Below are positions 35,601 to 42,814 of a stretch of DNA of 64,000 nucleotides, piece by piece (position 1 is the first letter of the stretch; every line of letters starts with the position of its first letter). The DNA is taken from assembly GCA_035048485.1 (NCBI GenBank), contig CM068585.1, positions 55,051,910 to 55,115,909 of the forward strand, written 5' to 3'. The DNA is from Pteria penguin. Its lineage: Eukaryota; Mollusca; Bivalvia; Pterioida; Pteriidae. The notes beneath the pieces are model-generated. The model was not told the DNA's origin, did no database searches, and saw nothing but the letters and a program-made list of their open reading frames with translations. Both the position numbers and the translations under genes were made by a program.

Positions 35601-36454
35601 GCAAGCACTCACCCGGTTCAGCAAGTAAGAAAAAAAGTTAAGTAAAGTTTTCACACTGTATGATATGGATATTCAAAATAAAAGCGAAATGAAGTGTTCA
35701 TGCGGAATTTTTTTTAAGACATGTTCAATTAACATGATTTTTACACCATTGTGCTGTAAAATGATGTCGGTTACCGGAAATGACAGGTTCCGATTATGTC
35801 AGTGCAATATAATAATTATTAAGAAAATGAAGGGAAAACTTTGGGACTAGTATGAAATTTTGTCAGATGTTACAGATAGATAGATACATGTAGATAATCT
35901 TTATTTAAAGTCGGTTTAAAATACAAAAAACATAAGCTCTAATGAGCTTTTTGCCGACAACATAAAACATAGAAGTTCACACAAATACATAACATACATG
36001 GATTTGCATTTCAAATTGTAACAACATTACATAATACGGTACTACATATAAGCTAGACGTCACATTACATTTATCTACTACATTATACATGCACATATGA
36101 CATAATCATAAATGTAAGCGTAAGCTTGCATAGTTGCACTAAATTTCATTAAATAGAAAATTATCATGCTGAAAACAGAACACATTAAAATCATAAAAGC
36201 AAAGAAATTTTTGGTAATAGAAAGAAACAGTAAGCTTGTAGGCAGTTGAAAAACAAAATGTCGGGAAAAAACAGGATGTCGGTAAAATCAGGTGTCAGAT
36301 ATATCAGGTTTTACTGTACTTGATTCATAATACATGTAAGATGAAACTCACCTATATATGTGTCAATAAAACGGACAGTACACAATTCCTCTTCATTTGA
36401 AGGAACTTCTTCAAGACTGCTTTGTTTTAATATCCTTTTGTGCCGGGTATTCAT
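11458..36454 (-). CDS. Multi-exon gene: KMT5A-like SET domain + mini-exon repeats + zinc fingers + tyrosine recombinase-like + SANT-like C-terminus
   Basis: Gene model assembled by eye from splice signals. Order on the minus strand: 36454-36352, 27874-27721, 27288-27090, [join uncertain, see 25950-25994], mini-exons within 23926-21257, 19742-17715, 16450-16361, 16024-15926, 11681-11458 (stop). From the mini-exons onward each exon begins with two bases of a codon and ends with one, so all junctions are phase 1 and the frame stays open to the stop. From family knowledge, vertebrates (notably fish) have proteins with the same order of a KMT5A-like SET domain, CxxC...HxxxC fingers, an LxRRR...LRKHxAT...GHD...FYRLP recombinase-like block and a WKxxK C-terminal domain; I recall this and could not search. 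Possible roles are histone lysine methylation plus DNA binding or recombination. Whether it is a host gene or part of a mobile family cannot be decided here. The weak link is between the SET exons (ending phase 0) and the mini-exons (phase 1). Confidence 0.62.
11925..13410. repeat. Tandem array of about nine 147-170-bp units
   Basis: Each unit contains actggccacgcccctttct, a C-rich stretch, gaggaggatcatcaccaaaa, tggtactggcacatctaggc and gagacaaatagcctt. Starts of ggccacgcccc lie near 11943, 12113, 12283, 12447, 12617, 12787, 12953, 13104, 13251. The last units are shorter and more diverged, and the array ends in acagacggacagacggacgg. It lies in the last intron of the SET/recombinase gene. Confidence 0.93.
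13731..14004 (+). mobile_element. tRNA-derived SINE (type A), full length
   Basis: The 5' end resembles a tRNA with A box tggcctagtggataagg and B box ggttcgactcc. A conserved central part follows (tgtctttcggatgagacagt, ggcacgtaaaagatccctca) and a short (caaa) tail. The target duplication cattaatatccaag is perfect (13717-13730 and 14005-14018), so insertion was fairly recent. The central part is widespread in metazoan SINEs; I do not assign a family name. It lies antisense in the last intron of the minus-strand gene. Confidence 0.93.
14174..15077. mobile_element. 904-bp MITE with 17-bp TIRs
   Basis: Ends cagggagggaaataagc and gcttaattccctccctg (16 of 17 match as inverted repeats), flanked by attacc on both sides (14168-14173, 15078-15083). 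Inside is a perfect hairpin ggtaacccgt/acgggttacc at 14990-15017 and several copies of gtacgttttgacc. No ORF of note. It is in an intron of the SET/recombinase gene. Confidence 0.82.
15531..15779 (-). mobile_element. tRNA-derived SINE (type C), full length
   Basis: On the minus strand it begins ggggccgcggtggcctagtg with A box and B box (ggttcgaatct), and has a conserved ggtggttctctccgggtact. The 14-bp duplication aaatttacatttga flanks it perfectly (15517-15530 and 15780-15793). A plus-strand 88-codon ORF through it is an artefact. Confidence 0.92.
15926..16024 (-). CDS. Ser/Ala/Arg-rich linker exon with internal duplication
   Basis: The 99-nt exon runs from acceptor cttttctacag to donor A|gtaagt, phase 1 at both ends. 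It reads SVASVQQATRPVTSARSATR and PVASASIPKGKR, in which ATRPV(T/A)SA occurs twice, so part of the exon arose by a short internal duplication. The KGKR end joins the next exon to give KGKRRN, the basic lead-in commonly seen before a Myb/SANT-like domain. A basic nuclear-targeting function is possible but inferred. Confidence 0.72.
16361..16450 (-). CDS. Acidic linker exon
   Basis: The 90-nt exon (2 + 29 codons + 1) lies between a very strong acceptor (gtttctttttcag) and donor G|gtatga. It encodes ELDLEVANEHDECDDTDED and then MDDVEPEESIV, almost wholly acidic. It is phase 1 at both ends, so it can be included or skipped without changing frame. It follows the recombinase exon and precedes the linker at 16024. 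No known domain; it resembles the flexible acidic spacers between DNA-binding modules. Confidence 0.75.
16801..17081 (-). mobile_element. tRNA-derived SINE (type A), full length, inverted
   Basis: This is the reverse complement of the 13.7-kb copy and nearly identical to it, with a perfect duplication ctgatataccttt (16788-16800, 17082-17094) and a (gttt)n tail at its left end. It lies in the intron between the recombinase and acidic exons, in sense with the gene. Confidence 0.93.
17715..19742 (-). CDS. Zinc-finger / tyrosine recombinase-like exon
   Basis: The 2,028-nt exon runs from acceptor ttttttctacag to donor GAAG|gtatgc and is open throughout (675 codons, phase 1 to phase 1). It begins with an acidic Ser/Asp-rich stretch. 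Numbering from the first internal ATG (19557): finger 1 is C66-C69...H79-H84, finger 2 is C149-C152...H164-C168, and the C-terminal block resembles the tyrosine recombinase fold. The catalytic pattern looks complete: Arg in FNRRRGGE (about 414-416), Lys in GKKG (464-465), Arg541 in STRLRKHVAT, His567 in MGHD, Tyr576 in SFYRLP. The fold occurs in Crypton transposons, phage integrases and host-domesticated relatives. The finger pair and its spacing match a metazoan family I recognise but cannot name. No terminal repeats bound it, so mobility is unproven. Confidence 0.9.
20126..21015. repeat. 146-bp tandem array (six units) with a palindromic leader
   Basis: Leader 20126-20160 (aacaagaggcccaagtgggc, then ctatatcgctcacct) contains the palindrome aggccca-ag-tgggcct. 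Units repeat every 145-147 bp with gccatcttggatctcggat, cacaaacttggtagaggacc, tgaaattctgtgcagccgtt and cagccaatcagagccattgg. The array lies in the intron between the mini-exons and the recombinase exon. Confidence 0.92.
21180..23965 (-). repeat. Tandem array of 13 units (about 183-236 bp), each carrying a phase-1 symmetric mini-exon
   Basis: Thirteen copies of a mini-exon with flanking intron are repeated head to tail. Nine units carry a 96-nt exon form and four a 69-nt form. The open frame of each reads (E)TSGKDQFEPTCKEDT, then LMSVEDT; the 96-nt form adds GTCPQTTNT. Both lengths are multiples of three and both ends are phase 1, so any number can be spliced in. 96-nt exons: 21647-21742, 21860-21955, 22073-22168, 22493-22588, 22729-22824, 22965-23060, 23175-23270, 23595-23690, 23831-23926. 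69-nt: 21257-21325, 21464-21532, 22309-22377, 23411-23479. The units at 21464 and 22493 have lost the acceptor AG; those at 22309 and 23411 end in T instead of G. The intron parts are almost as conserved as the exons, which suggests recent unequal exchange. Confidence 0.85.
24061..24400. repeat. Second copy of the 146-bp repeat (leader plus about two units)
   Basis: The same 35-bp leader starts exactly at 24061 and is followed by decayed units of the 20.2-kb repeat (gagccattggctgccatctt, then cacaaacttggtaaaggacc). It flanks the other side of the mini-exon array. Confidence 0.88.
24491..24634 (-). mobile_element. tRNA-derived SINE (type B), 5'-truncated
   Basis: The minus strand holds cttgcggcgccgacgatccg, ggttcgattcccggg, then gcgacgtaaaaca and a (caac)n tail. 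acctatcaagg flanks both sides (24480-24490, 24635-24645). Confidence 0.9.
24646..25949. other. Intronic or downstream sequence without a recognised exon
   Basis: Searched for an exon that enters in phase 0 and leaves in phase 1 to bridge SET and mini-exons; none was convincing other than the site at 25994. Confidence 0.5.
25950..25994 (-). CDS. Candidate alternative last exon of a short SET protein (or site of a 4-nt micro-exon)
   Basis: The acceptor gatgttttcag is followed in phase 0, matching the previous exon, by 14 codons KGAVKPVLYPEPSN and a stop at 25952-25950. With the three SET exons this makes a 501-nt ORF (166 residues). The first four bases AAAG are followed by gtgctg, a usable donor. 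A 4-nt micro-exon here would convert phase 0 to phase 1 and lead into the mini-exon array. AATAAA-like signals on the minus strand occur near 25.29 and 25.35 kb. Either use needs transcript evidence. Confidence 0.45.
   Translation of the reverse strand, partial: KGAVKPVLYPEPSN
27090..27288 (-). CDS. SET domain exon, C-terminal half (catalytic core)
   Basis: The 199-nt exon follows acceptor actttcag and ends at donor AAG|gtactt. It encodes VDATNAKGMGRLVNDAPSG, then SNCKMI, LVAKRNINFGEELRYDYG and DLPWRKLK. These match the SET pseudoknot: a GRLxN loop with NCK, then GEELxYDYG with the catalytic tyrosine. The usual N-H-S is N-D-A here. The exon is one base plus exactly 66 codons, so it ends in phase 0, unlike the phase-1 junctions of the downstream mini-exons. 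No post-SET cysteine cluster is visible, as in KMT5A. Confidence 0.9.
27721..27874 (-). CDS. SET domain exon, N-terminal half
   Basis: The 154-nt exon has acceptor ttaaacag and a perfect donor (gtaagt). It enters in phase 1 and leaves in phase 2. It encodes YGVFAKSTIPKGRHILYYNG, the SET-N strand pair (G-x-G-V-F-A then I-x-K-G), followed by DINGFQFYFKHQQKTY and two bases TG. Joined to the C that opens the next exon these give a cysteine, producing the YC(V/I)DAT motif typical of KMT5A/SET8-like enzymes. No stop or frameshift is seen. Expected activity is lysine methylation with S-adenosylmethionine; this follows from the family only. Confidence 0.9.
27875..29576. other. Part of the 8.5-kb intron 1; nothing supported
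   Basis: AT-rich, with no splice-bounded exon recognised. Confidence 0.55.
29577..30125. repeat. About 145-bp tandem repeat, four units, with a (ggacagac)n end
   Basis: Units contain tgaaattggtcattcctaac, acaagttattgtctggaaac, gacctacttatttgac and ccccaaatacaatcccaagc, starting near 29581, 29731, 29870 and 30015. The last runs into gacagacagacagacggaca and tagtcccctccggtttcacc. The same kind of end closes the 170-bp array, suggesting related non-autonomous repeats. It lies in the long first intron. Confidence 0.85.
30265..30652. mobile_element. 388-bp MITE of the same TIR family
   Basis: Ends caggggttggaaatt and aagttttcaactcctg, flanked by the 5-bp direct repeat tatca on both sides. It shares gtccgaggtccgagaccacc, ccactttttgg and accaggaccagtgc with the 2.3-kb element in opposite orientation. 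CAGGG ends with 5-bp duplications fit the hAT5-type group; this is inference. Confidence 0.75.
32590..34875. mobile_element. 2.3-kb TIR element (hAT-like, non-autonomous) carrying the 71-bp array
   Basis: Perfect 15-bp terminal inverted repeats: caggggttgaaaatt at 32590-32604 and aattttcaacccctg at 34861-34875. The subterminal parts (ctagaccaggaccagt; ggtcccggacctcggaccag) recur in shorter relatives. attag stands directly after the right end and one base before the left end, consistent with a 5-bp duplication. No transposase was found. Confidence 0.75.
32930..33830. repeat. 71-bp tandem array (about 12 units) with a hairpin in each unit
   Basis: Unit: gcaatgttatatgacatgag, attccttgcagtatgtaagg, aatctggtgtaagaggacag, tgtatggcact. 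In each, agattcctt and aaggaatct are inverted around gcagtatgt, forming a 9-bp stem. Starts fall at 33006, 33077, 33148 and so on. The array is inside the TIR-bounded element 32590-34875. Confidence 0.93.
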
Positions 36455-36467
36455 AGTTTTTTGTGTC
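36352..36467 (-). CDS. SET gene exon 1 (start codon at 36454-36452)
   Basis: The 116-nt exon lies between an acceptor (ctttag) and a strong donor (gtgagt). The ATG at 36454 opens 34 codons beginning MNTRHKRILKQ and ending CTVRFIDTYI plus one base (phase 1). The frame is also open upstream of the ATG to the acceptor, so a further 5' exon is possible. The last residues run straight into the GYGVFA motif of the next exon, which is how SET domains of the KMT5A type begin. The implied intron is 8.5 kb long and full of repeats. Confidence 0.75.
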
Positions 36468-36689
36468 CTAAAGATAAAAATAAGAATACATTTGTAAGCT
36501 ATTGATGTGACCTGATATAATAGTATCCACAAGATATATATATAAAGCAACTTCAGACTCACTCAGAGTATCAAATGAATATAAATAGATGTGCATGTAT
36601 TATATATTACTAGTTATAATGAAGGCATTAAATACAATGATTGTAATTTACATGCATTAAACAGGCCAATTTATATATATACATATTCA

Positions 36690-37466
36690 GGAGTGTAAAA
36701 TTCCAAAATTAGAAGGCAAGTCCAGGACTTGTCAATGGAATTGTTGACTTGTAATTATATTCAAGTCCTGCACACTGGTCCAGCATTGAAATACAGAAGT
36801 CCCTAAGGCCACACCAAATTAAATAATTGTTCTACGGACTTTTTATGCGAAAATCCCGAGGCGGCGAGCGAAATAATTTTAATTATTTTTTTCAATATTT
36901 TCATGAAGCGAATTAGCAGAAAGTTTATTGAATACAACCATGCAGGGATTATCCTAAGCATAATTTTAATTTACTGCCGATTACAGGACTGAGGTAGTCA
37001 TCCCCTTGGATAAAGGTAGTATTCCCCTTTGAAAAAAGGTACTTTTCCCCTTGAATATGGATAAATTTTTATCCAATTTCTGCTAAAACAACTTATATTT
37101 CTCTTTTTCACTGAAAAATTTCCACATGTAGTACTGAGTTTACTTATCTAAAAGACAAAATATATAGCACCATTGTGCACTATACATGTACATGTGAAAA
37201 TGCAAACATTTTAGTCTGGTAACAAGTATCAAGTGAAGGAAAATTACAATTATTTGACAATCAGATTACATATTTGACCCCTAACATCTTGTGTCTTGAT
37301 TGAAAACTCCCCTTGATTCTAAAAAAGGGTAGTACATTTTTGGTCATAGGAATATCCCTGACAACAAGTCCAAGAACTTGCAATTGCCAACTGAAAAATG
37401 TCCAAGTCCTGCAGATTTTAAAATCATAAGTCCCGCACATTGGACAAACAGATTTTCACACCACTG
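36690..37466. mobile_element. Possible third member of the CAGGGG TIR family
   Basis: The left end caggagtgtaaaattcc and right end ttttcacaccactg are imperfect inverted repeats, with aagtccaggacttgtc and gtccaagtcctgcaga near the ends. Unrelated inserted sequence lies in the middle. Target duplication is unclear. Confidence 0.4.
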
Positions 37467-37848
37467 CACATTCTTTTCTTAACCTTATAATCGTAATAAA
37501 TGTATGCAGAATGTTTAATATGTTAACCATTATAATTAGCTGCTTTTAAAAAAAAGTACTATTGATTCCTTTTGTAGTGCAATAAACATAAAAAATATGA
37601 TCTAGGCCAATAGTTTCTTTCTTTATTGTTAAATAGTGTTGTATCTGCATTAAAAAATCCTGATTCCAGTTACGTGAAAATGGGAACAAAATATGTAAGT
37701 AAACAATAGATCTGTAAATTTTTTTCAATAGTACAGCTGTAGTAAGTATACGTATTATATAGAAATTTAAAATACTTGTTTATTTAATTCCTCCATCCTA
37801 GTCCTATAATACATGCCTTCCGAGATATTTCAATTTTTTTTCATTCCT

Positions 37849-38430
37849 AATTAGTCCGAGTTTTCTGACTCTCCGGTCGCTTTTTAAAATTTGACTGGGC
37901 GACGGGAGAGTCAGAGTTCTTTCTATTATGAAAACTGGCTTTTTAGCGCTCACAATTGTGAGCGCTGATTCAAGCACTGTTTTCATATATATTACGAATG
38001 CCGACACTAAGTACCGTATACCTATCGAAAGTTGAACTATTCATCTACAAGCTTACACATATAAAATTACCTGACACTTGTAAAAGAACACCTATCCAGT
38101 CGATTATTCATCGTATGTAGCATGTATCGACGGCCATTTTGAACTTGGCGCGAAATTTTGATACACATAGAAAAACTGTCTGGAATATGTGGTTTTAACG
38201 AGTGTCAGGTAATTTTATTTGTGTAAGCTTGTAGATAAATAGTTCATATTTCGATATATATACGACACTTAGTGTTGGCATTCGTGATATATATGAAAAC
38301 AGTGCTGAATCAGCGCTCACGGTCGTGGTCGCTAAAAAGCCAGCTTTCATAATAGAAAGAACTCTGACTCTCCCGTCGCCCAGTCAAATATAAAAAAGCG
38401 ACCGGAGAGTCAGAAAACTCGGACTAATTC
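37849..38430. repeat. Large inverted repeat: 230-bp arms, 122-bp spacer
   Basis: Left arm 37849-38078 and right arm 38201-38430 are near-perfect inverted copies, for example tctgactctccggtcgct and agcgaccggagagtcaga, and acaagcttacaca against tgtgtaagcttgt. The spacer 38079-38200 is unique and holds ttggcgcgaaa at 38145. Either a foldback transposon or a recent palindromic duplication. Confidence 0.88.
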
Positions 38431-38733
38431 CTAATATGTTATTTTACATTTTTTGTAATTGTCAAATCTCAAATTCATGTTGCTATAGTTGATAAAAATG
38501 TGGTGCTCTTTCCGGAGCGATTCAAACGGGAAAGTTTGAGAGGCATTTTGACAGATCTTAATTCATTTCTGAACAAAAAACTTGCAATTCTGGTAAAGTT
38601 TAATTTTTCATGAATTAATAACATTAATAATAACTTGCAACTGCGAAATATGAACTTTACTCAGTTTTTGAAGGTTGGATGGTTGCAGTTTTATAGCTCC
38701 ATATCCTTCAAAACTCCTCTAATTGGGGGGTGA

Positions 38734-39300
38734 GACGAATCACCGGATCGGACCGGGTCGGACCGAATCGGACCGGATCGGACCAAAACGGACATTAAAT
38801 AGCGATGTATTAAGAAAATTATACCACTGATTGTCTTCTATTTACACAAAGAAAATCTGTTTTGGTTATTCAAAAATGTTTAAGGGCCTAATTTCGTGTT
38901 TGAGATCTCCGTTCCGGTGATTCGTCATTTTTAACATTTGCATTTTCCAGTTGCTATAATACCTGTCATTATTTCAAGCAAAATTGTTTATTAACATGTT
39001 ATGTTTCAAAAGGTTTATAGGACATTAAGTATAAAAAGGAAAGATTATGGTAGGTAGGTGTGTTTAATGAGCCCCTTTTGGTGTTTATAATCTCCGATCC
39101 CGTGATTCATGATTTTTTCAGTTGCGTGTCCTTTTTGCTATAGTAACACTTTTTCATAATAAAAATCCTCATTTACACTTATAATTTAATATAACAGTAA
39201 GGTTACGGTAATATCAGCGTATAAAAGAAAAGATTATGGTAGGTAGGTGTATTTAACGAGCCCGTTTTGGTGTTCATAATCTCCGATCCGGTGATTCGTC
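38734..39300. mobile_element. 567-bp TIR element with 10-bp tandem repeats
   Basis: Perfect 19-bp inverted ends: gacgaatcaccggatcgga at 38734-38752 and its complement at 39282-39300. Next to the left end five 10-bp units (ggatcggacc and variants) run 38746-38795. The right end recurs internally, near 38905 and 39087, each after aaaagattatggtaggtagg-like sequence, so a subterminal block of about 190 bp was duplicated. Confidence 0.72.
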
Positions 39301-39735
39301 ATTTTTTGTGAATTGCTTGTTTTACATCATCCCATTATTATTTTACTTACTAGTATATAGTGATGGCATCTGTCTCCTATATATTCATGGAACAGAAATT
39401 TACCTTTGAAAATGACTCACCAGAAGCAATAAGTGATTCTGTATTTGACAAGGGTCCTAGAAACTAATTGAGCTTACTGATACTAGCGCAAGGCTTAAAC
39501 TAATAAAACGACTAAGCATGGCATTTGTAGCTCATAAAAAGCATTTTATTTAAAATCATGTCAAAATATGAGATAAGATATACATTTTGTGGTATCAAGA
39601 ACAGGGACGACGGTCCATTCACTTTAAAACAGAGCAACAATGAATATCGTAAAATAAACCCAGACGATCATAAAACATAATATACATGTAGTCCAACGTT
39701 GAATCTTCATGAAAATGATAAGTAATGATAATAAC

Positions 39736-39779
39736 ACACACACACACACACACAACCACACAACCACACACACACACAC
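39736..39779. repeat. (ac)n microsatellite, interrupted
   Basis: ac repeats broken by two aaccac steps. Confidence 0.9.
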
Positions 39780-39839
39780 TTGGAATCTATGCAGCGATAT
39801 CAACCGAAATACACATCCTCAAGCTGATCATCATCATAA

Positions 39840-40213
39840 AAATAATAGTAATGATAATAAAATAATAACAATGAAAATAAATACATAAATAAACAAAATA
39901 TATTAATTTCAAACATTGTAACAAATAATAATACTTAACATTCTAGAAAAGCGGTATACATATAATGAAGTGTGTTTGGTTTCCAGATAATGTTAAAGGT
40001 GAGAAGAGGATTACAGAGTATCACACCATACAAGTTTTTAAGCCACAATGTTAGACATTAACATATCGGCACTAAACAAAAATTTATGTCAGACTCTAGA
40101 CAACCAAGTAAATTGGCTCCCGACGAGGGGAAGCTGAGAGTCTTTCATAAATTTAATTGAACCTTTGGGATAAAGGGGCTCTCTGCTGCATTTACCCTAT
40201 CATTTTAACTTTT

Positions 40214-40256
<43 letters not shown>

Positions 40257-40653
40257 ATCAATCAGGTAATAATAATAAAAGTAATAGTAATGATAATAAA
40301 ATAATGACAGTAATAGATAAATAAATAATCCAAAATAAATTAATTTAAAACATTACAGCACATAATAACACTTCAAATTACAGAAAAGCGGAATATATAC
40401 AATGAGGTGTGTTTGGTTTCTTAGCTATACGATAAATGGTGTTTGTGTCCTATGTGAAGAGGATACATTACAGAGAACTACATCTTACGAAGTTTTAATC
40501 TACAGTGTTGGGTTTAAAGAACTCGGAACTAAATTAAAATTTATGCAAGACTCTAGACAACCAAGTAAATTGGCTCCCGACGAGGGGAAGCTGAGAGTCA
40601 TTCATAAATTTAATTGAACCTTTGGGATAAAGGGGCTCTCTGCTGCATTTACA
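39840..40653 (-). repeat. Direct duplication (about 400 bp) next to the MULE 3' end
   Basis: The stretch ending at 40192 recurs, ending at 40653. Both share caagtaaattggctcccgac, the following gaggggaagctgagagt and a common end gggctctctgctgcatttac. Further 5' both have an (aataat)-rich lead and gaaaagcgg(a/t)atac. The second copy abuts the transposase stop. They are separated by an (atc)n microsatellite at 40216-40257. Probably a duplication of the transposon's subterminal region. Confidence 0.7.
40216..40257. repeat. (atc)n microsatellite
   Basis: About 13 atc units between the two duplicated blocks at the MULE 3' side. Confidence 0.92.
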
Positions 40654-40654
40654 A

Positions 40655-42814
40655 TTACTTTTTAAATTTAATTGTGTGTGTTCGTTCGCTTCTCTTTCTT
40701 TTAAGCTGGTTTGGTTTCTTGCCACGTGTTTTGGGGGCCTGAAAATGTGATCGACCATCTGTTGACATTACAGTTCCCTTATCTTTCGGAATGAATTTTC
40801 TAAATTTATCATAAATTTTATCTCTTTCATCTTCCTGCATTTGAGACCATGTGATTTTTTCTGTTTTGAATTTTATGAAAGCCTCGGCTAACCTAAACTG
40901 GCCTGTTGAAATGATCGCCCTTCTCAAATCTTTAAACTGTGAATCAATCAGGCCTTGAACCGAAGTTATAAATTCTACTAGGGGCTTTGATTTCCAGTCT
41001 ACTGTTTGCTTTAGTACATGATTGATTGATTCACAGTTATTGTTTGTCCAGAGTGCTTGAATTTTACCATCTCTGTGGGGAACATTCACTTTTTCTTCAA
41101 TTAATGGTTTTAATCTATTTTTAAAATATTTAAGGAACCCCGGAGCTATTGTTTGGCAATTTTCCTCCATTTCACTGCATCTATTATCAAAAACGACACT
41201 ATCATCTAAATTTGCAAGACCGTTCTTCCCAAAAATGTTTTCCAAAATCTTAATTCGGTCCGACTTTTGTACCCCAACGGTCAATAACTTATCTGTCGCA
41301 TTTTGTTTTAAGTGTCTTGTACACAAAACATGAGTAGATGATGAGAATATATTTGTGATCGAGTTTTTTAACGCTTGTTCGTCGTCAGTGCCTATTATGA
41401 GTTTGGACAGATCGACGTTTACTAATTTCGTTTTCAAGTGTGAAAAAAAAGAGCTGTAAGCTTCAAAGTCACTGGAATCATGCAAGAAAAGTGGACCGAT
41501 AAATAATGGGGGTTCCCCTGAATTCGGTCGAATTACTGAAAGCTGTTTATAACAAGAGGCTGTGACATGCATATTACATAAATTGAAAGTTTTGTCAAAA
41601 CCAAGAACTGTTTGTCCTGAACAGCATAACGTTTTCAGATCTTGGATTTGCTCGTCAGTATATAAAATTATCGACGGGACCCTACCATGTCCATGAATTA
41701 TTTGTCTGATGAATGGATGACCTTGGCAAACCATGTTCTGAATTGCTACAAATTGGTCTGCTATATTATTACTACAAATATGGATACCTTGTGTTTGTTT
41801 TTGTACTTTTTGCTTTTCATGTCTTTTTTTATCTCTTATTTGACGGATGCTTTTGGGAGCTTTGAGTTCATCATACTTATTGTTAAGGGTTTTATAGACC
41901 TCCATTGGCTTAGAGTGTTTATTCAGTTCTGCGATTTCTGACATCACTTCATTATCAGTTCTGATATATTCATCTCCACGTTTCGCATTTCCATGTTTGA
42001 CAAGTCCAGGAAATTTGCCTAAATATTCAAGGACTGCGACATTTCCTGTCGAGCCTTTTCCTAACCATGTCACCCTTTTTCTGAAAGAAGCATCTGCCTT
42101 TAATTTTGTGTAGTATCTATGCATCTCTACTATAGATTCTACTGGAGGAGGGGGGTCATATGGGACGAACTGTCTAACTTTTTTAATAACCTTTTCCATG
42201 CCTAAAACCCCTTTCTTTACAAAAACCTTCTTTAACAACCCAGAATCAGTTATCAGATACGTGGTTTTGGGAGAAGTCCCAGTAGAAGTGTCCCATACAC
42301 CACAATCGTCGGTAAAGCAACTTTTCCTGTCTTGTTGTCGCCGATTTGCATTAAGGTCATTGCGAATGATGAAATATCTGTCATTTTTCATACCATTGGG
42401 AACTTTGTCTAATGGGTCACATCCACTGCGTAACAGAGATAAAACTGTATCACTGTCTAAAAACTGACCGTCTGTCAGATGTCCACTTACAAGTTCATTT
42501 TCCACAGGCAAATCTTTAGGCGGTGAAGGCGCTTTGTGCGAAGAAGTGTTATGTGAAAGTTTTGAAATTTCGGAAATATCTTGTATGTCAACATTAAGTT
42601 CAGAAGTACATAGTATAGTGTCTGATACATCTGAATCTATGATTGTGGAATGTAAAGGTTCTGATGATTCTAAATCAATGTTTGACATTTCAAGTGATTT
42701 TTTTGTTTCATCTATACTACTAGATTTCAAGACAGAGCTCTCATTCTGTAATTGCACAGACAGAGGGTTTTTCATTATCAGAGGATTGATTTTGATAAAG
42801 TTGGGTTTCGTCAA
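40655..42814 (-). CDS. MULE-type (Mutator-like) DDE transposase
   Basis: An uninterrupted ORF of 719 codons. Residues 1-100 are acidic and unstructured, 146-200 hold a small C..D..C-type region (CFTDDCGVWDTSTG), and 400-600 the MULE core: GFDKTFN (Asp407), GTDDEQAL (Asp477), CTRHLKQN (498-505) and NNNCESINHVLK (Glu595). That D-D-E order and the CxxH block are typical of MULE transposases. The C-terminus is very basic and ends KFKK. The frame is +1 to the OTU ORF, so one single-base change or a splice would fuse them to about a 970-residue protein. The core carries no stop, suggesting recent activity. Terminal repeats were not found; a duplicated 3' block lies at 40.1 and 40.55 kb. Confidence 0.88.
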   Translation of the reverse strand: MTKPNFIKINPLIMKNPLSVQLQNESSVLKSSSIDETKKSLEMSNIDLESSEPLHSTIIDSDVSDTILCTSELNVDIQDISEISKLSHNTSSHKAPSPPKDLPVENELVSGHLTDGQFLDSDTVLSLLRSGCDPLDKVPNGMKNDRYFIIRNDLNANRRQQDRKSCFTDDCGVWDTSTGTSPKTTYLITDSGLLKKVFVKKGVLGMEKVIKKVRQFVPYDPPPPVESIVEMHRYYTKLKADASFRKRVTWLGKGSTGNVAVLEYLGKFPGLVKHGNAKRGDEYIRTDNEVMSEIAELNKHSKPMEVYKTLNNKYDELKAPKSIRQIRDKKRHEKQKVQKQTQGIHICSNNIADQFVAIQNMVCQGHPFIRQIIHGHGRVPSIILYTDEQIQDLKTLCCSGQTVLGFDKTFNLCNMHVTASCYKQLSVIRPNSGEPPLFIGPLFLHDSSDFEAYSSFFSHLKTKLVNVDLSKLIIGTDDEQALKNSITNIFSSSTHVLCTRHLKQNATDKLLTVGVQKSDRIKILENIFGKNGLANLDDSVVFDNRCSEMEENCQTIAPGFLKYFKNRLKPLIEEKVNVPHRDGKIQALWTNNNCESINHVLKQTVDWKSKPLVEFITSVQGLIDSQFKDLRRAIISTGQFRLAEAFIKFKTEKITWSQMQEDERDKIYDKFRKFIPKDKGTVMSTDGRSHFQAPKTRGKKPNQLKRKRSERTHTIKFKK

